A DNA stretch of 64,000 nt from Balanoglossus misakiensis (Eukaryota > Hemichordata): positions 124,001-188,000 of the forward strand of contig CM082597.2 in NCBI GenBank assembly GCA_040954595.2. Direction: 5' to 3'. Positions 24,801-34,657 of the stretch are shown here, one piece after another. The stretch's first letter is position 1. The number at the start of each line of letters is the position of its first letter. The translations under genes were made by a program, and so were the position numbers. A model generated the notes under the pieces. The model was not told the DNA's origin. It ran no database searches and worked only from the letters and a program-made list of their open reading frames with translations.

Positions 24801-26415
24801 TCTACCTGAGGGAATTAGAGCCACCTCTTCTTGTGCATAAATAATCAAATCAATGTCTTATATGCACCCTAGGTGAGTGTTCGAGAAAGCATTGGAAGTA
24901 TCAAAGAGAGGGAAGCCAAAACAAAGCGGGAAATGTCACAAACCTACGAAACGGTCGATGAGCTGAGTGAATCCGATGTCTACTACTCCACAGTGAAAAC
25001 CACAGAGAGTTCACCTCTCCCTCCCAGCTCACCACCACCACCACTGCCGTCTGATAGTACGAGACCAACCAGTTCAACTTTGTCCCGAGATGTGGGCGCC
25101 ACGCTAACAGTCGGGTCAGGAAACAGAGCCAGTGTGACCAGTGATTTGTATGCAAGTATTGGCGACATGGGTAAGGGTGTGTTTTGGATAGTGGCCACCA
25201 TGGTGTTTTACTGCATTCTAATTAAACACGAAACCACCTGATATTGATGGTAACAACTGGAGGTGAAATAAACCAAATGAAATTACTAGAGGCAAAGTCA
25301 CATCACAGTTCTTCTCTTTCTTTGCTCTTCTTTCTTTCTGTACCGGCAGATGCTTTGCCCAGTGCTGTTCCCCTTGCTGAAGCTGAGTGTCTGGACAAAG
25401 GTATGCAGTACGTGTTTGTGTGTGTGTCTGTCTGTGTTGCTCACCCCATCTATCACTCTACACGTCTGTCACTTCACCTGCACTAAGTCACTGTATCTAT
25501 CATGGTATCATTGTCACCATGACCCAATCTATCACTACATATCATGGTGTGTCACTGTGTCTGTCACCATGTTACCAAGGAGGAAAGTTTCACATGAAGC
25601 TATATGGTTTATCCCATCTGCAATTCAGCAGTCTCCATCCCATATATGTAGAGCAGTGTTTCCTGCAACCCTGTATATATTCAATACTGATACATATTGT
25701 GATGTTTCTTTTTTAGATGACAATTCTGATGGAATGCCTGTGTATGCACAAGTCAATAAACAGAAACGCAATAGTTCTACATCACAGGATGGACAAGGTA
25801 ATGTTATGATTTGCCATGAAACAAAGGAACTGGAAAAATAGCCAGAAGTTACAGAAGGTGGACCTTTAAATTATAAGCATGTGAGACTTTGATCACTTGC
25901 CAAGCACAAACCCACTTCATCAAGTCATAAATAATGAATGTATGTCTTTGCTGTTTGCTACAACTTTTTACTAAAGCACCAACTTATGTTACTCTGCCTA
26001 ATTTGTTATCAGTGGATATGAATGTATGTTTTTCATGCCAATATTTTGTTTATTACCTCTTTCTTATGCAGCTGCTGGTGGGAGTGAAATGTCAAATCCC
26101 ATGTACTCCAAAGTCAACAAGACAAGATCATCACAGAGTTCAGAGCCTGATGACCCCATTGACCCACAGAGCCAGAGGTCAAGCAAGAGGTCAAGTGACC
26201 CTGGATACGCGCGGATCAAGGATCTGCAAGAAGACACAGAACCAGGATATCAAGCCATTGATGAGGTCAAAGGTGAAAGCAATGGTGAGGTCATGCAGAG
26301 CAGTGATATGGTACATATCAGTGAGCACAAAGTAGATGAGAATTTCTGGAAGAAAAAAGACCATATGTACCAGTCTATAACAAAGGATGCTGACAAAGAT
26401 AACGATGATAAGTAA
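18829..26415 (+). CDS. PAG1/Cbp-like single-pass adaptor with many SH2-docking tyrosines
   Basis: Eleven exons (18829-19089, 21335-21434, 21593-21773, 21931-21985, 23362-23952, 24070-24239, 24458-24572, 24873-25170, 25350-25400, 25717-25797, 26072-26415) sum to 2,247 nt, giving 748 residues. A signal peptide (MGSFVISFILVFTTLTCS) precedes an ectodomain of about 135 residues with four cysteines (EICKF, TVCRY, LECKL, RSCLQ) and no recognised fold. One TM helix lies at about 156-174 (GGLGGVILLVIVIIL), then a long acidic tail. The tail has 17 YxxV/I motifs, among them YDKI, YDKV, YSKV, YEKI, YERV, YAEV, YTKV, YATV, YETV and YAQV. GAAPPVPVKLPD and PMYSKVNK closely resemble the proline motif and Csk-docking segment of vertebrate PAG1. 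Vertebrate PAG1 recruits Csk to restrain Src kinases in membrane rafts. The large signal-peptide ectodomain is unlike vertebrate PAG1. Confidence 0.8.
19630..19710. repeat. Foldback element, 33-nt arms
   Basis: The arms at 19630-19662 and 19678-19710 are reverse complements with a single mismatch, around a 15-nt loop, in intron 1 of the PAG-like gene. No flanking target duplication was seen. Confidence 0.75.
22550..22633. repeat. Short TIR element, CCCTTTCACC family, copy 2
   Basis: It starts acctttcaccc and ends ggggtgaaagg. The arms continue as atcatagttcagtc and ggactatgat. It lies in the large intron 4 of the PAG-like gene. Confidence 0.5.
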
Positions 26416-29400
26416 CTCATTTGACAAACCTTTCTCCCCCAGTTTTCATGTGTTTGGATCCAACCACATCACTGAAAACAATGGGTCAAACCAAATGTTG
26501 GTGCTGAACAGGCAGGTTTGATTTAATCACAGACACTCATAATAAAATTAAATGTGTCACTGTACATAATACTAGGTGGCCCATAATTCAATTTATGTGA
26601 CAAATTAACTGAAGATTTTAATCTGCGATAGATAATTTGGTTTTACGTACAACTCAGCTTGGGAAAACTCCCCGTCTGAGGTCATTTCAGAGTTTTATTT
26701 ACCAAAACTAAATTGTGACAGAGAAGTGTTAAATAATATGAATTTAGAGCATACATGTACTTTTATGATGGTGAAAATTGGTACTTTTGATGACATTAAA
26801 GGCAAGCATTTTAAATGTACTGTATATAAGTTTTAATAATAAGATAATGATAAATTTTGATATATATCATAGTTATGATCATGGTGACAATTTGAAACAT
26901 TTTGTATTTTATCTGTTGGTTTTCAACAGAAGGTGAATTTCATTTGGCAGACACATTTCATTTTGTTGGTTATTATTTTGTGTGCAAGACCAGAGAGTAG
27001 GGGAAGGTTTTAGTTTGTGGTGAGACTTGCAAGTTAGTTGAACTAGTGGAGAGTGAAGTAGCTCAAAAACTGTCTATACTGATTCAATAATGTTCCTGTT
27101 ACAAGAGATGATTAACAATAATGTTACTCTCACAATTTGGTTTCATAATTGTCTTTTCCATATTTTCTGACAAGAAGTTTTTCACAGACATATCATAACT
27201 AGCGATTAAGAGTTGTTGTTTTTTTATTTCATATATGTGATGGTGCATTGGTTACACATGAACATCACGTGTAATACCATTAGAATTTTTGGGTAGTTAT
27301 TCAACAAAAACATGTAATATAGTTACAGTGAACAATTTAGCCTCATTGTAAATTCAGTACTTCTATGTATAATCACATTATAACTATTAACATGGTATGA
27401 CTTTTGGGGGCAATTTGACAAAATGACAGATATAATATAACCATGTAATAATTGTGTAAATATACTTTGGACCATATATTAATGGTACTAAAAGGTTTGT
27501 AAAAATTTACGAGGTACTCGCGTTGTATTAGAGATAGTCAAAGGCAGGTGGGCAGGACATTACATCAGATTCAGTTTCATAGTGTCACTAAAGCCAGACT
27601 TTGATTTAATATTTAATTGCACAACTCACTAAGAGCAGTTTTATTTTCACATTGAGAACCCAAAGCTTCAGAAAAGGTCAACAGAATTTTTTTAAATAGA
27701 AGTTGAAGGAAAGCCTGCATTGTTATTTGTGAAACTATCATGAAATGCTTATCTTGTGCGCAGCTGTTGAAGCCAAGGAGAAAGTTTGATATTACTAAAA
27801 ACAACGATATTGAACCAACATGAACTGATAGGCAGGTTAGAGTAGCAAATATACATTCAAGTATTGGCAGTTTTTGTAATAATTCATAAAGTCAAATTTT
27901 GCAGTTGGTGTATAGTATTTCTTTAAATAAGTGCAATTTAACAGAAAATTTTTAAATATTTTGTCAAATGATTACAATATTATAGCATGTTGCATTATTT
28001 TTAGTCCTATCATAACTTTTATAATTTCAGACATGTTTTTATACACTTTCTTTTTTTAATTCATTTGTAAGAGAATTTTATTTTAGGCGAATATCAACTG
28101 AAGTCAGTAAGATCCATTCTGTGAACATGTAATCAATTTATTCTATGAACGTTCCAAGTCTTTTATTTTCTAACTATTGACAGTGGTGCTACATTGTGGT
28201 GCATTTGTTATTAAAAATTCTTTTGAGGGTCACAAGCCTATATGTATGCAGAGAGATTATTTTAAAATAACACATGATGGCTCGGGCAATATCACAATTT
28301 ATAGCATGCATTTATAGCCAAAGGGGGTCACTGTCCTAGAAGTTAGAACCATTTAATATTTCAACCATTTTGACCCAGAACTATCTGACCTCGACACCTC
28401 TTTCCTACAGCAATGAATGATTAGAACAATTCATTCAAAAGGGAGGATGGGATTTGACATACACTTGTACATGGGTAACTGTGTCAAGATATTGAGACTA
28501 TGCCCTTTGACCTTTGACCATTCAGGCTGAAAATACTGTGATATGGAACCTGAACCCGGAAACTTGTCCTTTATATGCAACCACTTGATTATTAGCTAAA
28601 GGGACAGCATGATAAGTACAGGTGAAAATCAACCACTTAGAGAAGAGTTCACAGATGAAATTGTACCCTTGTAGAAAATTTTGAAATTAACAACATTACT
28701 TACAATTCTTCTTATTTTCCTCTTTGCTGGTGTAGAGAGTATCTTCACATTGGAACCTGGATGATCCCTTTGCAAGATTAAGTCCACAGATTTATCATAA
28801 TCCAGTCCTTTAGATTAAGAGACAAAATAAATTAAATTAATCAGAGATGTATGAAATTATTAAATCAATAAATTTTATAACTTAATATTCATATCATCTT
28901 TGTCATGTGTGGTGAATTTTGTTTCCAGTAGACGGATCTGTCTGGCCTTATTTAGAATTACAATAAATTGCAACCAAGAGTATATCTGGTAATACTATAG
29001 TAGTTATCTGAGCTACTCTCATCCCTATCTGTCAGTGAAAATTACTGAAAACCCATGGCAACATCATTTTATATAGCCATAGCAACAAATATGTCATGTG
29101 CTATTAGTTGTCCAGTGATCTAAGAGAAATGGCAGATTGATCTGGTTGTCAACAGCAACCAGATATGAAAATATGGAGAGAAATGTCTTCTGTAATTCTA
29201 AACGAAAGGACAGTGAGCAGGTACCCACAGAGGACGCCCTTCCAAATATGATGTCAGGTTTCTGAATAATTGAGGTTGACATCTCCTGTTTATAAACATT
29301 CAAATACTATTGTGTGGTAAAACTATGTATAAATTGTACCAGAGTGTTAAGTTTCTATGCTGAGTACAACCTTCTGTTGAGTTAAAAGGCCGGTACCAGG

Positions 29401-30341
29401 TATTATTATAGAGACATGCAGCGAAACAGTGTTGTATAGAATTGCAGAAATAAGCTGCATCAGAGCCGGAAGTAGTTTGGGAAATTATAATGTTTTATTC
29501 ATTTTTATACAATATTTCACATAAGTTTATTACTACAATTACATTTATTAGTATACTGTAAATGTTACTATTTTAAATGAGGCAATTTTTGTTATTAAGA
29601 GTCACTGACTTGGCTATTTGTTAAAATCTGTAAAATAAAAAAATGGAGAATCCAAATTCCAATCTAGATACTCAAAACTAAACTAAAATAACAGAAACTC
29701 AAAAACATTCCTGAATATGAATGGATCAGCAAATCAAGACAAAGGATAATACTGAATGTAAACAAACAGTCATTATTTACTGTGCACAACAAACAAATTT
29801 GCTATTGTGACAACCAACTATTTAGGCTCTGTCCTGATATGTAGAATGGATTGCAGTGTTGTGTAGACATCTGTAATTTCTGCCCATCACATCACCTGGC
29901 AGTTCATGACATGATGATGATCCGGTAACTAAAACTGAATGTTTAAAGTATACACAAGTGTTGATTGGCTGGTACAGAAAACAGGAAAATTACCACCAAT
30001 CATTTGATTATCAATGGACCAAAAAATGCTTTTTAGCATTCAGACACTAACTGTTCAAACTTTAAGAGGAACTATACATACAATTACAAACCTGCATCTA
30101 ACTACTTCCACATTTTGCTAGTGTTCTATACATCTTTGCTACTTTATATTCAATAGGGCAATTTTCAGGTATATCACACTATCCAATCTTAGGTAAACAA
30201 TTTGTGAAACAAATTAAATGTTCTCTGCTTCCCTAGTTTCTGTGTATCTTATACAGTTATTGTCCACTGCACTTATCGTAGTTCAAACACATTAGGACAT
30301 CTTCAAATACATGTAGTGGTCAGTGGCCACATTTTAGGCCA
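26416..30341. other. Convergent 3' region: 3' UTRs of the PAG-like and TRIM genes
   Basis: AT-rich DNA between the stops of two convergent genes. It presumably holds both 3' UTRs. The only coding-like feature is one isolated minus-strand exon candidate at 28704-28807. Confidence 0.5.
28704..28807 (-). other. Isolated candidate coding exon, gene unknown
   Basis: A 104-nt interval with an acceptor (CTAAAG, upstream sequence pyrimidine-rich) and a strong donor (ATT|GTAAGT). It is open for 34-35 codons, including DYDKSVDLILQRDHPG and TPAKRKIRRI, a protein-like composition. No partner exons were found on the minus strand between here and the TRIM stop. It may be a relic, part of a non-coding RNA, or an exon of a gene with distant neighbours. 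Confidence 0.25.
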
Positions 30342-32474
30342 TCACAGTCCAAAGACAGTGATCACACTAGAGGACATCAGAGACTGCTCCGAGTGGTGTG
30401 TTACCATGACATCATGTGGCATGCGGGGACTAACAGTAATGCCAGTGACGTACCACAGAGCATCATCATTATCACCAAGGCAACCGAGGAATACACCATC
30501 CATGGTGAAGACTTGTACTTTGTGGTTGCTGCAGACATAGATGTTGTCTTCCTGATCCAAAGCCAAGCCTCTTGGATATTCAAATTCTCCCACTGCTTTG
30601 CCATGACTTCCAAAGCTGAACTTGAATCTTCCCTCAAGGTCAAACACCTGAATACGGTGGTTGTAGTAGTCACTGACAATGACGTCATCCATACTTGTAA
30701 CTACAACAGCCCATGGAAACTTGAACTGGCCATCTCCGCTACCATAACTACCAAACTTCTTCAGATAACGACCATTTCTGTCGTATATGAAGATGCAATG
30801 AGACTGGATATCGGTAACAAACAGTCGACCGGTCTTGGAGTTGGCGACACTCAATGGTGATGTCAATGTTGACTCACCAAAATCAAATTTCTTCTTTCCT
30901 TCAATATCACAAACAACAACTTGACATTTCTCGATATCTGTAATGGCCACTTCCTTCTCATTAATGGCATGAATATCACGGGGTTCAAATTCTTCTTCAT
31001 CGTCAGTAGCTGAAAAATGTCGTACATAGTCACAGTGTCTGTTTAATACAACAACACCTCGCAACGTGTCAGCTGCTAGCACCTCACCTTTTGTCGTCAT
31101 AGCAACACCGAGTGGCAAGATGAGCTTTGTAGCTGGATCATCATTACCCCCAATGGAGATCTTCTTCTTGAAATGAAGATATTCGATTGGCTTGCCATCT
31201 GGTCTCACTCCAATGGGATCTCTGTTCAGGGCCAGATCAATTTCTCTGTTTGGGTTGAACGGTACCCTGGTCAAATACCCAAAACCTTTGGCTGTTAATT
31301 CTTCCATGACAGTCTTATTTGCTGAGAAGATGAGCACTTCCTGATCAGCTATTTTGTCTGTATTATTTTGCCTGTCATACCTGGTGCTTAATTCTCTTCG
31401 CAGACTCTCTTGTCTTCGAATACCGTTTTGGTTATCTCTTGAAGACTTGTATTGTTTCTGCTGTAGTTGATTTTGTATCATACTGTAGTGATCCACTACG
31501 TCTTTTGTTAGACTTTCTTCTTGTCTTAAGACTTCGGTGCGTATCTCATCTGCCCATCTTTTGATATCTCTCAAAACGTCAGTGGTTTGCTGTTCCAACT
31601 CTTCTTCCTGCTTTGCAATACTTTGTAAACCATCTTCAGTGAAGTTGTTTTCAACCAGAGTTTCGTTTTGGCTTTGATGGGCTTGTTCTTCATAAAGTTC
31701 CACCAGGTCATGTGACTCCATTTTATGGAAGGTGTGTTGACATTCTTGACAGAGGGCAACTTTGCATGTATGACATAAATACTGTAATGCCTTCCCAGGA
31801 TGCATCGGACACATCTGGCTATCAAAGTTTCGTACTCTAGCTGGTCGCTTGTCTTTCAGAGTGATGACATCATGATCCCAGTATCCTTCTTTCATCTTGT
31901 GTTCTGCTCTGCATTCTTTGCATAATTGCTGTCGGCAGTGATTACAGAATGCCACGGCAACACCATTGCAAAGACTGCAACTATGTTCACTGGCATTATT
32001 TTGCATCCATGACATTTGCCTTGGTTCACTTGATGATTTAACTGTGTTCTGACTTCCGTAGATCTTCTCAGTTTTACTACGCAATGACTCTCTGTATATT
32101 TTCTCGCCATCCTGGTCCTCATTCCTCGACGATCTTTGGTACTGAATCTGTGACGAGTCTGATTGCAAGGGGCTTCTGACCTTTGACCCAACCAATGATC
32201 CAGTATCTTGGGAAGTGTAACTGCCATGTGACCTGGCCTGTCCTAACCAGGGTCTGATGTCAGGAATTGCAGGTACACCTCCAACTGGTAAACGATGGAC
32301 CCTCTCACAGGTCAGACACTTCAATCGACCAGCAAGTGACACAGCTACGTGAAGAAGGCAATCATAACAAAAGGGGTGTGAACATGGCAGAACTTTTAAA
32401 TTGTCCAAGTAATTCTTGCATCCTGGACATTGAAGGTCTTCGAAGATACTTGTATGTTCTTCAAAATATGCCAT
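30342..32474 (-). CDS. TRIM-NHL protein (RING, two B-boxes, coiled coil, NHL repeats)
   Basis: A single open exon encodes 710 residues from the ATG at 32474; codons upstream of it belong to the 5' UTR. The C3HC4 RING uses C16, C19, C31, H33, C36, C39, C53 and C56 (LQCPGCKNYL, CSHPFCYDC, LKCLTCE). B-box 1 is at about 166-201 (CSLCNGVAVAFCNHC) and B-box 2 at about 222-254 (CPMHPGKAL, CHTCKVALCQEC). A charged coiled coil is at about 283-360. From about 455 to the end are NHL-type beta-propeller repeats (PLGVAMTTKGEVLAADT, KFPWAVVVTSMDDVIVSD, FEYPRGLALDQEDNIYV). There is no filamin domain, unlike TRIM2/3/71. The RING suggests E3 ubiquitin ligase activity, and NHL propellers bind RNA or proteins. 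A good acceptor (CTTTCAG) 15 nt upstream of the ATG implies a spliced 5' UTR. It belongs to the broad TRIM-NHL expansion of invertebrates; no single vertebrate orthologue is claimed. Confidence 0.9.
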   Translation of the reverse strand: MAYFEEHTSIFEDLQCPGCKNYLDNLKVLPCSHPFCYDCLLHVAVSLAGRLKCLTCERVHRLPVGGVPAIPDIRPWLGQARSHGSYTSQDTGSLVGSKVRSPLQSDSSQIQYQRSSRNEDQDGEKIYRESLRSKTEKIYGSQNTVKSSSEPRQMSWMQNNASEHSCSLCNGVAVAFCNHCRQQLCKECRAEHKMKEGYWDHDVITLKDKRPARVRNFDSQMCPMHPGKALQYLCHTCKVALCQECQHTFHKMESHDLVELYEEQAHQSQNETLVENNFTEDGLQSIAKQEEELEQQTTDVLRDIKRWADEIRTEVLRQEESLTKDVVDHYSMIQNQLQQKQYKSSRDNQNGIRRQESLRRELSTRYDRQNNTDKIADQEVLIFSANKTVMEELTAKGFGYLTRVPFNPNREIDLALNRDPIGVRPDGKPIEYLHFKKKISIGGNDDPATKLILPLGVAMTTKGEVLAADTLRGVVVLNRHCDYVRHFSATDDEEEFEPRDIHAINEKEVAITDIEKCQVVVCDIEGKKKFDFGESTLTSPLSVANSKTGRLFVTDIQSHCIFIYDRNGRYLKKFGSYGSGDGQFKFPWAVVVTSMDDVIVSDYYNHRIQVFDLEGRFKFSFGSHGKAVGEFEYPRGLALDQEDNIYVCSNHKVQVFTMDGVFLGCLGDNDDALWYVTGITVSPRMPHDVMVTHHSEQSLMSSSVITVFGL

Positions 32475-34657
32475 GATGTTCAATGTTTTCCTGAAAGATA
32501 AAATATGCAGAAGTTTATTTTATACCATGAACAAAACAAAAGTTATTTTCTTTTTCCAAATGTGAATTAAAGTTTGCCTTAAAAGTTTGTTTTTAGTGAC
32601 ACCCCTGAAGAATTACATAAACTATCGCTCGTTGGCGAGTCCAATAACTTCCATTTGGTGAAAAAAAAAACATTAAATGCATATAGTACGTTGTGAAAAA
32701 TACGTAAATTACTTCCGCCTTCCACTGGAGAGGGGCTACTTCCACCAACACGACCAACAACTAACACATTTGCGTCGCCATATTAATTATTGGCACCAAC
32801 CAAGACGGAAGTCCAATATACCTGTACTACTCTGGGACGCACGTCCGGCGATCGTCACACATTGACATGTTACGATCGATCGATCGCCAGACGTCCCAGC
32901 ATAGACTGGTCTATGGTTCCAACTACTGTTTTGACTTTTTCGTTTAACTCCGACAGGTTGTTGGGCTACCGTCCGTCATGTCACAAGGAACAGCCAGTGC
33001 ATTGCAATGTGATCACTGATGTCCCTGGACACGCCCTCATCTACGATACCTTCCACTTAATTTAATTACGCACAAGTTAATAACGGATCAAATATGTCTT
33101 AACGACCAATTACTTCCCTAACGTCGTTCTTGTATATTCATATAGCATGACAGTTAAGGCACGGTTCAAACCATGGATCGTCCAAAATGACCAGACATCT
33201 AATAAAACTGAAAAACAATCACACACAAATATACGCACCTTTGCAAACACTGCGAACGCACTATCTGTAGACTGGATGACCTCGGGTTAGATATCAGCGC
33301 ATCGTTTGATAAACTTCGGCAATTGCCCAAAAATCGCACCCACAGTCCACACGCCCACAATCATGAATGAGTGATCCTCGTTGTAACCTCGTTTCAACAG
33401 TGACTAACTTTCAATAGCTGGTTCGGACGTAAATACACAATGCAAGAGGCTAGAGGTCTTATATAATTGCCTCCCACAGTTTGTGTGTGACACGTAGCGA
33501 GTGGTACAAACGGGAACGACCAACACGTTCTGTGACCGAGAACTTGAGCGCTCGCAATCGTTAAAACATTTCCAGTAAATTATTAATTTGATGTTTAGCT
33601 GTTGTTAATCATTAGCTTCCTTAGAAACCATTGGCTTTGAGGGATATGTGTAACCCGTATGTACGCACGAAGCAAAAGAGCAGGGCAAAGACCGATTTGG
33701 TTGGCGAAGCACGGAGAAACTTTGCATTTGTTTAGCCTACATACATCAGAATTGGATTTACAAATGTAAATGAGTATGAGAGAGGTTGTTCTTACACAGC
33801 CAACCTTACATGCTAGATTTACATAAACCTTGGTACTTTGTGTCAAACATACAACACATGAATCTACAAAACTCACCCCACCACTCGTAGAATTAGCGGG
33901 AGAAGGGAAGGCCTCCAACTTCGCCGTCTGCCTCCATAGCACTCCGCCATGTTTTTCGTGAGAGATGATGATGGGCGCGCGCGCGTTCCACCTGGCAGCT
34001 AATTGACTTTTTAATATTAATAAACAGGTATATTTAGACCAATAAAGCGGCTGTATAGCAAGCGGTGCGAGTACAAAGGCAAAATAGACCAATCGTACCA
34101 GGTTAGGTAGACTTTGATACAAATTTAGATGGGTAATATAAACAAGCGAAGTGGCGTTATCAGTAGCCCGGAGACCAGGTTGTATTCTAGATCGACGCCC
34201 TGGTCTCCAGGCTGTTATCAGGAGCACAAAATCAGTGAAAGTACACACCAAAATTTTATTTTTGAACATCAAAATTGAATGGTAGAAACTGAGGTAAGAC
34301 CAGTTATTGATTAATAAGTCCAGACGCCTTACAAACAAACTCAGGTTACTGCTATAACTATGTAACAAAAAGGCACAATGACCTGTAGAAACTGCACTGA
34401 ATTAATCCCTTAGATGTTTTGTTGACTACTCATGGTGCTGCCCTTGGGTAAGTAGTCGTACAGTGGAGGTCACTCGTCCAGTTTACAGGAAAACCTGCTC
34501 ATATCTGTTGGGAGGCAGTTCACCATTGTTCACTGCCATTTTCTAATGAATTGTAAATCATATTCAGAGATCAAAGTAGGTTGCACTCATAGTTTATTAG
34601 ACGTCAAAAGGTCAAAGTTCAATTGCAGAAAGTTCTGCAGAGAAGACAAATCAATTT
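32475..34657. other. TRIM 5' UTR/promoter region and MRPL39 downstream region
   Basis: It holds the upstream non-coding exon(s) and promoter expected for the TRIM gene. CpG-rich patches are seen near 32840-32900 and 33470-34000. An imperfect inverted repeat (cgtccggcgatcg against cgatcgccagacg) spans about 32832-32899, and a short TIR insertion is at 34164-34213. A 257-codon minus-strand open stretch (33595-34368) is judged non-coding. Confidence 0.4.
34156..34221. mobile_element. Miniature TIR element (50 bp) with 8-bp target duplication
   Basis: GTTATCAG is repeated exactly at 34156-34163 and 34214-34221 and flanks a 50-bp element. Its ends, agcccggagaccagg and cctggtctccaggct, are near-perfect inverted repeats. 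An 8-bp duplication is typical of hAT-type insertion. Confidence 0.7.

Noticed and set aside
30393-30860. 155-codon plus-strand frame opposite the TRIM C-terminus
   Set aside because: It is an antisense shadow of the NHL-repeat coding region, which has clear family motifs on the minus strand.
33595-34368. 257-codon open reading frame on the minus strand
   Set aside because: It runs through the 50-bp TIR insertion and its target duplications and through promoter-like DNA. It has no domain, no splice context and odd composition, so it is most likely a chance reading frame.
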